Part shown: in pieces, positions 1 through 13,300 of the stretch
Numbering within the stretch: the first letter of the stretch is position 1
Layout: each line of letters opens with the position of its first letter
Assembly (NCBI RefSeq): GCF_000003605.2
Contig: NW_003105109.1
Location: 229,989 to 259,825 of the forward strand
Reading direction: 5' to 3'
DNA: 29,837 nucleotides
From: Saccoglossus kowalevskii
Taxonomy: Eukaryota; Hemichordata; Enteropneusta; Harrimaniidae
Notes under the pieces: generated by a model
What the model saw: the letters and a program-made list of their open reading frames with translations, nothing else
Told to the model about the DNA's origin: nothing
Databases searched by the model: none
Program-made: the position numbers and the translations under genes

Positions 1-320
1 ACCAATTTAGGGGAGCCATGTAACTCTGCGGAGTGATGTCTATTCGTTTTGCGCTTTGGCGCTGTTTAAGTGCTGTTTTACCTTCTGGTGCATAGCGCCC
101 TCTGGGGTTGAAGGTCTCCAGCGAAGATTAAATAGTTATGACGCAGTTGTAATGTGCGTCCACTTTCTCTAGTTTTTCATGACTATTAGCTGTGACCCGG
201 AAACGAGGTATGATTTTATAGTTTTTTGAACATACACCGATTTCAGTCGATATGATTTTGTGTAATTTTGAAGTCTTTTGCAAGAGAAATCGAGAGTTTT
301 CTGATCGTGAACCCGAGTGG

Positions 321-327
321 TATAAAA
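321..327 (+). promoter_or_regulatory. TATA box of the putative LTR
   Basis: TATAAAA preceded by GG sits about 300 bp into the putative LTR, where a U3 promoter is expected. Transcription would start near 350. Confidence 0.45.
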
Positions 328-578
328 TGGTCGTGTCGTGTTGTGTTGGTCTGACCTATGACCCCAATTCGTTCGCACTTGTATTAGCTGTTGATGGCGT
401 TTTACCGCACTATCTCATTCAAAATAATATGTTATTGTATTTGTGTACTTAAGATTGTTATTGTTTTATTTTGCTTCACAGTTTTACGTGATTGTGATTG
501 CCAATGTGAACTGTGATTAAGGATCACATGACTGATTTATCGTGATTCATGTGAATAAGTTGAACACAGTGAAGAGTG

Positions 579-584
579 AATAAA
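579..584 (+). terminator. AATAAA polyadenylation signal of the putative LTR
   Basis: A canonical AATAAA lies about 255 bp after the TATA box. It is followed by a GT-rich stretch (TATTGGTGATATAG), consistent with the R/U5 part of an LTR. Confidence 0.4.
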
Positions 585-657
585 ACGATATATTGGTGAT
601 ATAGAACTGAGTGACTTGTCAATATCTTAATCGACACTCATCATATAACACACCTAG

Positions 658-1090
658 TATTGTAAATATTTTTATTTATTTTTTATTTGACGATTGAACA
701 TCAGCAAGCGTCGGTATATGATGGATTTTGGCATGTTGTCGTGATGCAATAGCCATTTTTGTGGACGATTAACGTCACTTTCATAAAACGGCCATTATCT
801 CCGTTCGTGTTTCTGGTTGGTCAGAGAGATTGAAAATGAATTAGCTCCCACAGTTTTTGTCAGTTTGACTTGACATTTTCACACTATTTTGACAACGATT
901 TAATTTTTCGTCCGTTTTCCTCGAATTGTAAATATTTTTATTTTATTTTTTTAACTGACGATTCAACATCAGCTAATTACGGTGTATGGTGTATTTCTAG
1001 GAGTTTCTGTTACACATATGAAGCGAATGATTCGTTTTAAAACTTTTTTTTACAAAATGGCGATTATCTCAGTTTCATTTTTTGCTCAAA
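658..1090. repeat. Decayed tandem duplication, period about 268 bp
   Basis: The segment around 659 (TTGTAAATATTTTTATTT, then a TGACGATT-AACATCAGC block) recurs near 926 with scattered differences. A later shared block (GGC/GGCC-ATTATCTC) recurs at 790 and 1059. The two offsets, 267 and 269 bp, agree, so this is one tandem duplication that has diverged. It abuts the end of the LTR. Confidence 0.6.
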
Positions 1091-4000
1091 ATTTCAACTT
1101 TAAAACTATTTAACTTCAAGAGTTTTAAATAAGTGTTTTTAAAATAAAATCAGGGTATGCATTCAAAAGTTAAATAGTTTTAAGTGCACTTTCACCTAAA
1201 GTGCATAATTTTAACCCCAAATCAACACCACTTAATATGGTATTTTAGTACGTTATTGTAAACCATAAAACTCGAAAGTTTAAATTAAACTCTTTCAAAT
1301 GATATATAACTTGATGGGTAAAAAATATATTTTACTCATGTAATTACAGTAATTAGAGCCAATTAGAAATATAGTCTCCCAACCTGCATCTCTACCTTAA
1401 GTTTATAGCTTTGTGGTTAATAGAATTGTTCTATTTTATATATACTATCACTAATGCATTGTGGTGTATTGACATGGTAACCACTATCATGAAGGATATC
1501 ATTTCAGTTGCCCTTAACAATGAGTTTCAGCATTCAAAACAATAATTATACTATGCATTTGTATTACACTTTTCGTGATGAATCTAAGAAAATATTATCA
1601 CAAGATATTTTATTTCTAAAATTATATCTTTGTTTCATGCTTATACGGTGATTTTGGTAATTTTATTGTGAAACGATGCATAAATGCTGCACATATTGTT
1701 GCATTTACTCAAACATATTAGAATCACCACTTTGACTGATGTATTACTGATGTAACAATATTACTAAAAAGTTCTCGATAATATATTCATTTACATATCT
1801 TTATTTAACTTCAACAGACGTGAATGATTGTATGGCTGTATAACGACGACGATTTGGATAAAAGACTGATGGATCAATCTATGATGTGATCAAATCAGAT
1901 TATACATGAGATCTGTCAATGTTAGCCTAATTGTGTTTGGATAGGTATTACTTCAAGTTTTGCAATGTTGTTGAATGAGGCTGCAATATATAAATAAACG
2001 CAACTGGTCCAATTTGGAATACAGGTTATATTCATATATATGAATGCGCTATTCAACGAGTTTCAAGAAGGCAAATTGTGAACAATGATTTGCAATCCAG
2101 TTTAGTAATTTGTATGCAACAAGGGTAGCTTTTGTGAGTAATTGCGATTGAAGAACAGAATTTAATCGAATTAATTGCGTAAAATATAAACACATGACAG
2201 GCAAGGCCACCGACCGGCTTTTGTAAACAGTAAGCTGACTCGTACTCGTACATACATTTGCTGCTCAAACTATTATGATTTTATGTATTATATTCACACA
2301 ATTAGTGTGTATTTGCATTACTAATATTGCGAAGACAATAATACAGATTTCAACTTTACAGATACCAACGTTGTTATTGTCCTCGGAAAAAAAATATATT
2401 AATATTTAATGCAACTTACAGATCCGCCTGCACGTTTCCTTTTTAAAATATATCAATCTTTGTCCTGACAAACTGAAGTCTAGTCCCAGTTGAAATAAAA
2501 CTCGTTATTTCTGATTGCAAATTGTTAAACATGAATTTCGGTCATAAAAGCCCCATGGAATTTGCATCCATGTTTTAATTAGATGCTGCACTAGGTAAAC
2601 TGAGAATATTTTTCAAGAAAGCAAAAATGATGTTTTAAAATTATTATTCTTCACCATAGTCCATAAAAGGACTTTGAAAGAAAACAACTTGTGCAATGCA
2701 TTTGGTACCTTAATTCAGTGTATTAGTCAACTACGTGTCAGCCTATCAACTTGACAGGTAACATTTCATTAGACTAGTGATTCTCATGTCGTTCTGTCAC
2801 GGTGCAATAATCAACTAAGACTAAGCTTTTTGAGCAGTAATTTATTGCATTAAATCATATTGATTTTTTGAGCAAAGCCGTTTTATTCTTAATTTACGCT
2901 TTTTAATTCTTATATCAAATGAAATTGACGCATATTTGGCGCTTACGTATCGATTTCATTACAATTCTGTAATATGTTTTTCAATTATTTTGCTATATAT
3001 ATGTATCAAGCAATGCAAATTAGTTGCTTAAATAATTCATTTCCAAATAGGTACATATTGCTGTTATTCAGTATAATATTTGATTTTACCTTGAATTATC
3101 TTTGGCTTACAAACTTGGACTGTATTGTCAATATCACTTTTGAGTTACCACAACAGTACTGGGAAAATGCATTGTGAAAATAAAAGTCAGTATAGTGGAT
3201 TCATGTGTAAATGTCCTAATTGCACACAACGCGCACATGTTTTTTCTTCGAATTTTGACAATATAATACGACAATCGTTGGTGCTGTTATTTAGCAGTAA
3301 ATATTGACAGAGTTTTTGTTACGTAAGTTTACATATAAAGGTAACTTATATGATGGTTGGATGGTTAGAACAAAAGATTTGTTTAGGGAGTTCAAACTGT
3401 CTGAAACATTAGTTACATACTACAAAAAGAGTACAATTAAAGCAACAGGCAAACACAGTATTGTTTTTTTTATTCACTACGATTTTGACAAATTAAACTT
3501 CCTAATTCAATTCCTTTCGAGATTGTTGTACCACTTTATTATGTGATTGTGGTTTATCGCTACCACATGTTAGAATAACGTTCAACTTCATAATGCCCTT
3601 CATTTGTTATTCAAATATTTCAGTAATTAAAAAAAATTGTATTATAAGAATCAAATAATACTGACTACAATGACGGTCGATTATTATAACCTCGCAATAG
3701 TGAATAATATGATAAAAAACAACATCCTTTCAATCAAATCAACGTTAAATAACCTAAATGGATCTAATTAAATTTATATAAAGTACATGATGCAGTAACA
3801 TTCAAAAGCAAAACTAATACCGTTAAATTTCCAACCATATAAAACCACGAACACGTCACGCAATTTATGTTTATTTCGATACCGAATCAGATTAGCATAT
3901 GTAATAACATTTTCTTATGGTCATTGTTTATCCGAATTCTTTGTGAAAATTGATAAAAAATTGTTTGCTAATGGCCAACTTCCCATTAGTGAATTTGTAT

Positions 4001-4329
4001 TATGTTAGTAGCTTATCAATTGTAAGAAATGAAATTATCGTCTTTAATGTCAAATAACCTTATAACTAATACCGAGTTGCATTAACAACTAACTTGTATA
4101 ATAACATAAATAATAAATATATTTAACTTCTTTTCGTGTGGCTCTTATATACTTTCAATTAAAACTGAGATAACAAACTATATCCAATAAAGTACTTCCG
4201 ATAAAGACCATGCTAATTCAAAAACTTTGTAACAAATGATAATAATATTCTAAAATAATTTTGAAATAAACCGTTCTAAAATGCAATATATTTCACATTG
4301 CGTAATTGAGCTCAACATATATGTGTATC
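1091..4329. other. Gene-free A+T-rich DNA downstream of FPGS
   Basis: I see no exon with flanking splice signals and recognisable protein content here. The open frames are short, low in complexity and lack support. For the minus-strand FPGS transcript, possible downstream poly(A) signals are ATTAAA (complement at 4043-4048) and AATAAA (complement at 3869-3874), which would give 3' UTRs of roughly 290 and 460 nt. Confidence 0.5.
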
Positions 4330-7300
4330 TCAATTTTGCTGAACTTTATTTGTCATAATATCAGGATCAAGTATTTGGATAACACAACCAATTAAATATA
4401 GACTACCGGTGACCAGAACTTGTACATGGTCTGCTTCCATGACAGGTTGCGGTGGTGTTGGGTCTTCTGATCTGGGTTTTGGCAAATACGAATCCTTACC
4501 GCATGATAGCCACTGCAGAGCGTGTTTTACGCATTCAAATCTAACATATTTTGAAGAATCTTGATCTGACTCAGTTCTAGAGGAAGATTCTGGTGATATA
4601 GAGTCACGTTCCACCTCCTCTTGTAAACTTTGCCAGGCTTGTCTGTTTTCCTCGCATACGTCATGTTCAGCTTGTATAGGTATCTCAAGAAATGATCTAT
4701 CTATAATATGACATAATAAAACATATCAAGACGATTGGCTGGCACATATGAGCAGTGTGGTGATATAATAAATTTAAAAACGGAAGATCAAATCTTGTCA
4801 ATCATAGAAAAATTTATGCAAATAACATTTAACAAAACTCGAGTAGGGAAATTTGCACTGACCGACCACATGCGATTTCCAGGCAATCTTTTAGAGGGGA
4901 ATATGACGTTTGGTTTGATTCACTTACTTTATCAAAATTGAACATCCACAAATGTGATATAGCACATTATTAAACGTGGAAATACGCCACAAATACTTGT
5001 TTGAATTCCACGCTCAGTTGTATATATCAATATAAGTTGTATATGCGAAATAAGCTGAAAAATTATTTGATTTTTATGTTACTAACTTTTAGAAGCTAAT
5101 ATGTTACGTTCATCAAACTTTTATCATAACATCAAATAATGTTGATGCATTGATTCGAGTTGATTGGCAAATGTAGACTGATTTTAGGTAAAGAATTCAG
5201 AGGTTGCTTACCGATTCCAATTACTGGCTCTCCAGAAACAATCTCTGTGACATTTGGACAGAAGCCAGCAGCAGCAAAATTACAAGGAATAAGATCTACC
5301 ATTAACTCTTTGGGATCACGTTCGCGGGTAACATTGAACAACAGAACTTTCACACAACGTTTTCTGCAATGAAACATTGTAAAAATAATGTGTTAATGAT
5401 TTAACAGTACAGTTGAAGTTGCCAAGAATGCTCTGTGTTTATAATGACGCTTGATAATAGACTCACATTTTAAAATGAATTACATGAGTTCATTGAAAAC
5501 ATTGTTTGAAATGTTTGATCTTATATATATATTGCTATATCATAGAGATTTATTCCACAATAAAATCCTAGTGACATGAGACAATGTCACCTAAGAAAGA
5601 ATGTTCAAACAAACCATTCTACTGGATAATGGCTCTAGATAATAGATACTAGTTACATAACATACATTATTCGTGTTGCCATAATTATGACAATAATAAG
5701 TCATGATTGATTATTCAAAGCCTGTTACTTACATGTCCCTTGTATTTTCTAATGCCAGAAATATGACAATAATGAATCCACCGCTATATGGTTGAGGTAA
5801 TGCTAATTTATACATACAAACTGTCTATAGTCTACTGAGTGTATGGTTAGTGCGCTGACTGTAACTGTTTGTCCCTTTACATACCCCAGCTGTAATTCTT
5901 CTTCAGATGCTGCTTGTAGAAACCATTTAACACACGCCTTGATACCCATTTCTGTATGAGCTCCATCCATATAGTACGTCACATTCTCACGTTTTATGAT
6001 CTGTGTACGTGCTGGCCAGAAACAGTTGCGAAGTCCTGTGAAAATAGTATTTAAAGATAACATAAGGAAACAAGGAATATACTATATATAAGGTGCATTA
6101 TAAAACATTCATTTTCTCTGTAATATACCAAACCTTTGTATGTATTTACTTATTTCCTGGTATTAATTCGGATCATTCTTGTATTATTAAGGAGCGGAAA
6201 ATGCAAACAGGGTATCAAATATTAGCTTTATACAATATAAATGAAGTGATATAAAACATTTGATATAATAATACATAATGGATAATATTCTTCTACTCAA
6301 ATTCATTTCTATTTACCATGCCTTATCATAATATCAGGACAGACAAATCACAATTCTATTTATTGTTACATTAGCAAGTACTCATTCATTTATCCGGTGT
6401 CCTTATGAATTATGCAACGGTTTTAAATCATTCCAGACGGAACTAAGTTTTACAGCGGATAAAAAGTCTAATTTTATTGTCAAAAATATTATTTTATTTC
6501 AAGGTAGCCATAGGGGGGAAACAAATTAAATATAAATCTGTATGCATCTTTTGAAGGCTTATAATTCAGAGAATTGAATATGGTATTGCAAATATATGGG
6601 ATGTGCATCGTAACGCACTAGGCTGTTCTTTAGCTGCCTTGATTTCTACCTGCGACCAAATAACGACATATGTGTTATCGATATTTCATCAACCTAAGGT
6701 ATAGATAGCAAAATCAAGACGCCGGTTTCTTGTTCTTTGTCAAAAACGTGTGCTCATACAAAATATAGAACAAAGCAAATATAAAGCAAAGGATGACATT
6801 AACTTTAGATTTGTAAGACATGCAAATTTGGCCATCAAGTAAATCCTCAGTCAATCACAATCTACAATCAAATTAATATAATCATTGCTTACCGTTTATA
6901 AATGCTTCTGTCAACTTGAATGCCGGAGCTATCGGACCACTGCATCTCACGTTGGCTTTGATGTGTATATCTTCAAAACTAGCGAGATCTAACATAATGA
7001 AAATTATAATGCGGAATATGTACTATGCGGAAACACTGTATATAATAAAGCATATGTTCTACTGGATCACATATGCTTAGTTTATGTTGGCAATATAACA
7101 TCAAAAAGTAAAAGAGAGTCTAAACTTGGCAGAAATCGTCCCTATTTCACCTACAGGACAGATAGCTATTTTGTCGACAAAAGATCAATCTCACAGCATG
7201 TGTTTCACACAAGAAAATTACCAATGCCGTCGAAATAGATATTAGCCTTTTCTGTGCAATTCACGAGATTATGCGAAATTGTGAGGCCAAACATCAAAGT

Positions 7301-10300
7301 CACAGTATAGGTATATAAATGTTTGCTTTACGATTGCAGGGGTACTAGTGAATACTTTCAAACTAGGAACACAGTTCTATGCAACTGACAGGTTCAGGGG
7401 TCATTTGTGTGTGTGTTCAACGTTGAACTACAAGAGAAAATAGGTAGCAGAATTTCAACACACAAGCTTTGTGTGCAATTTGTATGAACCAGTTATATTT
7501 TCGAGTCCAATGTCACATGGTTTCTAAACACGTATTCGGTCATAACTACGTAATCATAATGCCTAAATGCTTAATGATCGGAGTGTTGATAAATTTTGGA
7601 GATCTCTAGTGCAAGTTTGCATCTTACCTCAAAGTTGTCTTTGTATAAGTGTGTGACAATGATACATGGAAATAAATGTATCCAAATGTCGTCCTCTGTG
7701 ATTTGTATATTTTATTTCCTATGAAAATATCGGCAGCCGACGATATTCCAGAAATAGCCAACAGTTTACAAGGATAATCCATCTCTATGATTCAGAAAAT
7801 CGAAAAGCAGAACACCCAGGCTTTGTTGTCTATATCTGGGACAAGGGCGTTGTTATGCATTATCTCAGCAAGTAACCAGAGCATATCCCAAATATCAAAC
7901 TGTTTCTGATTGAAACAGCTAGAAAATCCTACTTGAATTAAAAACAGTAATCAGCTAGTTCATGATCAATGAACAGCTAGTTCGTGATCATAATCAAGAA
8001 TAACAATCTAATGAATATATGGAGAATATCGGTGAGTGGGCTTCATTTGGTGTAGTCTCATTAAATTTTAGATAAGGAATGTGTATATGGGCAATTAAAT
8101 GTCTGAGTCACATTTACAAGAGGCTTAGCCACTTCATCGAGGTTCGTTATAGTTGCAATGCTCTTCCAGTAGTCTCAATGGAAATAGTGAAGACAAAATA
8201 AACCCTCCAACAATCTAAATGATTCTTAAAGCACCCACTGTCTGTGGCTAACTACGAGTATAGTTGGAGCATAGCTTATGCATAGCTCCACCAATCATCA
8301 TACTTGGCATAGAGCCTTACAACGCTATACAGCAGGTTGTTGTGCTGATTTTAGTCAGCTGCTACCACAATCGTGATGCCTGGACTATAAGGCTACTTAT
8401 GCGTCTGGCCCGCACATCATTGAGAAAAAAATGTATTTTAGAGTAAGAACCCAGTTGCTTGGTTTTGCGTGTTCGCTTTAGAAAGTATTAGTAGTTATTG
8501 ATGACCTATATCAAGGGCTTGTTTTGAAAAAGCTTGTAAGAGCCCTGTAGACAATCCTGGAGCTACTCTCCCGGGTCTATAATATAGGCATCAAAATGTG
8601 TACATATTCCGTTTTCCTATTGGCAAGTTTGAATGTACCACATTGTCAGGCAAACGGCCATAATATAGTGCAAGATGCTGAGGTAGGAAACCTCAAGCAT
8701 ATGTGTTTCAACAGCCAATAGTCGAGTAGGAATCCTTTGGGTATGACGAATTCACTAGTGGGTTTTCTACTGTTAAGTTTTCTGGAATGTGAGCGCTCTC
8801 GGATGCATGTCTGCCACAGCCATGCAGACGGTCAGTGGTTCTGAGATCAAGCCACAGTACAACACGTTAATGAGATATTCTTTAAGGAACACGTTTGCAA
8901 GATGCATATGACCATTGCCACTTCAGATTGTGACTGACTGCCAGTAAATACATTTCTTTGAATTTTTCCATTGCTATATAGTCCATAGCTGCAAATCTGG
9001 CTAGGAACATCCACAATCCTAATTTCCTAAAATGTGGGTTGAGCAATACCTAGGATTCCCTGGCAGAACCAGCAGCAGGTCCGCAATGGGCATTTGGATA
9101 AATTATATTCATTCTGCTGGTCGGGTATTTGAAGTTAATGATACAGTATGTGTAAATATCTTGTTAAATATATGTTGATCTTGCAGTGGTGCACAATGTG
9201 GTCGCAGAGATTTGTGAGGCGGCGTATATACTGGTTGTGCATCTTAATGACCATTCTCATCTCCATTGTTGCCCTGACCAAATGACTTGGACCAGAGCAA
9301 CGTTGCCATTGCCCTCTCCAGTATACAGCAGTAGTAATTTCATCATTACTGCCACCAATGCCTTGCAGTGGACATTCTTTTTTGTTTAGTGGTGGTAGAT
9401 GTCAGAGTCATCGATCGACATGACATCATGTCCACTGTTTTGCGTGACCTTTTGTATGGAACATACAGAATCTCTGTCATCATAATGTTGGACGTTTCTC
9501 TGCTTATATATACAGCAGAAATTGGCTTTGATAATTGTGTATAAGAAGCTGATTAAATAATAGATTTTGCTATGAAGCGGCTTTTGATATTTCAGCACCA
9601 GACTAGAAAATATGCCGAGGCAGACATTAGCACAACTGGCCAGGGTCGGCCATGCAAAGTTTCCCGAAAAATTCTATTTTTTATTCTACTGCCAAAAGAA
9701 GGCAAACACCACTCTGTCGAGCAAATTGTCCTTGGCATCAATCTCACAAACACGTGTATTGACAAACATTTGCTTGGGACAAGACAATCAAATGTTGGGG
9801 TTCGCTGGTTAGGCCTGTGTGAAAAACATTGTGCAACCCTTCTAGGAATCATTTGCTTTATTGTTTCTTAGTTCTTGAAGTTGCTATCAGCAACAGCAAG
9901 CTCGCTTCAAGCTTATTGACCTTACTATTTGTCGCGACAAAAAAAAGTTGTTTATCTTTATGTGAATATACCAATTGTGCCAGAACCTGAAAGTTCCAGT
10001 CACTTGGGGGTACAATATCATTGTTGACAAATAGGTTTGATCCCTTCTCCTTTGGATCCTGTAGAGGTGGTTTTAATATTGGTTTATGGTTGTATTGACA
10101 CCAAATGTTGCAGTGGAAATGATTATTCCATTGTTGTAGCTAGTCACATTGCAAATGATACCTAGCGAACCACGTGAAAGAGAAACATTTTGTTCAGGGT
10201 TCTGTTACTGTTTTGAGATCATGGTCAAACACACCAAACCATGATATTGCACATCAAACAGCGAAGTTCAAAGGAAAGTGCTATCATCTTTCAAATGACT

Positions 10301-13300
10301 CGTATCAGCCTTTGAAAATGTTCACACTATTCTGCCTGAGCAGGTAGGTTTCGCATGTGCAAATAGAACTATATCGCGTCCGTCCGTAATTCGCTATTCT
10401 GGAATGGTAGTGTTGTTCTATTGAAAGGCAGTGATGCATTCAAATTATAAAATGCACAGTTAAAAGATCCGTTTTCTTCTCTTCACAGATTGGTAGGCAA
10501 TAGAGCCTTTAAAGCCATTAGACATTAAAAACATTGGCTAAAATGACGGAACTTGACCGAGCATGAGTTGATTTGCGTTTGTGAAGTATAACAGACCAGA
10601 ATTTTAAAAAATACAAAACGTCCTATGCCACGTACAGAATGCCATTATCTGGGGCCTCAGTAAAATATGATTGAAAATTAGTGGCAGCTGTACATGTGTT
10701 GCGTTGGGCCTAAGATTGGTAGGACAGACCCTAGTGGCATATCTAGATTTGCGGTTGTGTATATTCTTGGTGCTCAGCCAATAAATTGTTAGAGCGTTAT
10801 TTTCACATATACAAGCGACGTGATTATTTGAATATTGTGAGCCAAACACTCATCTATTCCAGTTGTATTTGTTACTAATTTCTGTAATGATCAATTATTT
10901 ATTTCAAGGGGATTTATAGAAACACATGTGTCCTACAACAAGTGTCACGACAAATAACGCCCACCATTGATTAACATTTATCCTGTACCGATTTCTCTAA
11001 ACACGATGTAATACGATAGTGTGGTTCTTGAATAGTGATGTCTTCATGGACCAAATAAATGCAAACACTTTCAAGCCTCAATTGTATGGCCAGCCAAGGA
11101 AAACAAAATGAGATTACCACACCTAGCCATCATGGCAATTAGACGGACAAAAACCACCATGCCAGTGTGCAGAGACAAAGGATCATCTTGACTTCAGGTG
11201 AATGCGGCAATTTACAAATCACAGCACAGTTTGCACTTACAAGAGTACTTACTTGATTTATGCTCTTCAATCCATGATCTACATAACTGTATTGCTAAAG
11301 AAGCATTGCGTTTCTGATGTTCCCCTGATATACCAAGTTTCATAGGTTGACCCTGCCAATCATAGTCATCCAATTCAGGGACAAGATGAATCGGTGCCTG
11401 TGAAGTATGAAATACCAAAATGACCTCTTGACACTGACAAATCTTATTAAATGGCAATGTTTAGTAATACATTGTAATTTGGACACATCAGAATATTGAG
11501 GATGTCGATGTCGATGAACTTATGAAATAAATGACAACAAAAATAAGTTTTCCATTTATCTCACATCAGCTGTATTTTCTATTAATTTATATGTAAACAA
11601 CACAAGCAAAAAATATGCTTGAATATTTCAATCTTAAGGCCATCAATGAAATTTTAGGAGAAATACCCAGATTTTAATTAATATCATTGTGTCTGCAACA
11701 AGTCTGTATTAGGTACTGTGATTGTTAATAATACACCTACGTTTAGTTCTTTCGCTCTAGCTAGTATAGTATCAACGGCCTCCTCAGATTGTGGGACTGT
11801 GAATGCCGGTCGACCAGGCTGAGAGATGACAAATTATTCTAGAGATTAATATACTTGTTCAATGTTTGTAATGATGGTAATACACAGTTTTTCAATAGTG
11901 GTTTGAAAAGATGGAAATTCTCGCCTGCAGAATTTTTCGATAGTTTATACAGAAATATTTATCAAAGAATAACATAATAACATAAACAAATAGAATGTAT
12001 ATCATTGTTGCTTACAAATATAATTATTCTAAAAATTGCTCAAACTATCATTCGACGTTAATGTCAGCTGTACGTCTCGATTCTATAATTTGTGTACCAA
12101 CCTTGCAAATACCAGCTTTATGCCATGCTATTTTAGCTAGAGTGTCTCCCAAAAATTGCATATGATCGAAGTCAATGAGGTTTATGCCTGTGACTGTGGG
12201 CCTTCGGATAACGTTAGTGGAATCATATGTCCCACCTCTGCCTACTTCCATAATGAAAACATCCACCTATAAAGTAAATTTAAAACACAAATTTAATTTA
12301 TCAGTAAATAGTACTACTAATGTCACTATAAAATCACGCAAATGGTGTTTATTAAATACAAGTTTGTTACACTTAAGGAGCAAAGTAATGATTTTACATT
12401 ATTGTACAATTGTACTCAATTAAAATGGTTTCATGCATTCTAGTACTATTATAAACCTTACACAGACCGAAACAATGGATTATTCAGCCCAGACGATATT
12501 ATAATGGCACAACGTATTGCTTGACTAACTTCTTTCTCGCTGAACCAATTACAACTATGTTGTTTGAACACCATTCAGTGATTGGTATATATGTTTCAGG
12601 GGCTCAGACTCACACTTCTTATTGCCACAACGTGTTCATCAGTTTATATCCATATTTAATCATAGGTTATATTGTTCTGAAAGGGGACTAAGGATGGTTC
12701 TAGTAGGGACCCATGAGCAACTGCTTTACTAACTCCCCGACTAATCATAAAATTGACGGTTCTGTCCGCATTACCACAGTAAGGATTACAGAAAAGTGAC
12801 TTCAATGATTAGCATAGCATAAGTTAACACACACAAACACACGCACATACATTTGGAAGTGACATCATAATGATCATCTGTAGAATTAATACCAGTAATG
12901 GATATGCGATTATTTGTTCAACTGTGTCAGATTCCTCAAAGATAAAAAATATGTTACAAACCAGGATAACATGGATTCACACGTACAGTCACACATGATG
13001 TTAAAGTTAAAGGTTTAATGAATAATACCGGGATTAAATATCAATTCACCAAAGCTTCCACGTTAAACAAAATATAAGACATTTCGATAGGTGTGGCAAA
13101 TTAAACAGGGTTTGATTGTCAACATTGTTAGTACATAATATCATTGCTCCTGACCAAAACCTAGTGTTTTCAAAATTGTTTTTAAATAAAAAAAAACATT
13201 CAAATCAATATTTATTCAAGTATCAGGCAAAAAAACTTACTTTTTCTTGTATGAAAGCATGAAGTGCCACGAGCGTCAAGAATCTGAAAATTCCCATACT

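Larger units (their letters stand above)
19..650 (+). mobile_element. Probable 3' (or solo) LTR of a retrotransposon, body upstream of window
   Basis: The stretch begins TGTAAC and ends ATAACA, the TG...CA ends expected of an LTR. A short purine tract (AGGGGAG, 9-15) lies just before it, as a polypurine tract would before a 3' LTR. Inside, in the right order, are a strong TATA box (TATAAAA at 321) and an AATAAA signal at 579-584, giving a U3-R-U5 layout of about 630 bp. The sequence after 650 shows no tRNA-complementary primer binding site beginning TGG, which argues against a 5' LTR. No coding region of the element is visible, so the superfamily (Ty3/gypsy or BEL) cannot be told. The small ORFs inside look like chance. 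The element boundaries are inferred, because the partner LTR and the target-site duplication lie outside the window. Confidence 0.55.
6989..11252 (-). other. FPGS intron 7 (4.26 kb) with possible mobile-element relic
   Basis: This intron is several times longer than the other nine. From about 8240 to 10850 its base composition is less A+T-rich than the flanks, and it has several mid-length open stretches on both strands, as expected if a coding element landed here and decayed. One minus-strand stretch (about 10139 to 9860) is open for some 90 codons without an initiating ATG. Another (9598-9386) contains Y-D-D-R-D-S-V, faintly like the YxDTDS motif of protein-primed family B DNA polymerases. 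I cannot identify the element. No terminal inverted repeats were found by eye. Confidence 0.3.

Noticed and set aside
5160-5372. 70-codon plus-strand frame
   Set aside because: Antisense shadow of FPGS exon 10.
9572-9871. Plus-strand 99-codon frame in FPGS intron 7 considered as a gene
   Set aside because: No recognisable domain, overlapped by an equally long minus-strand frame; more likely part of a decayed element.
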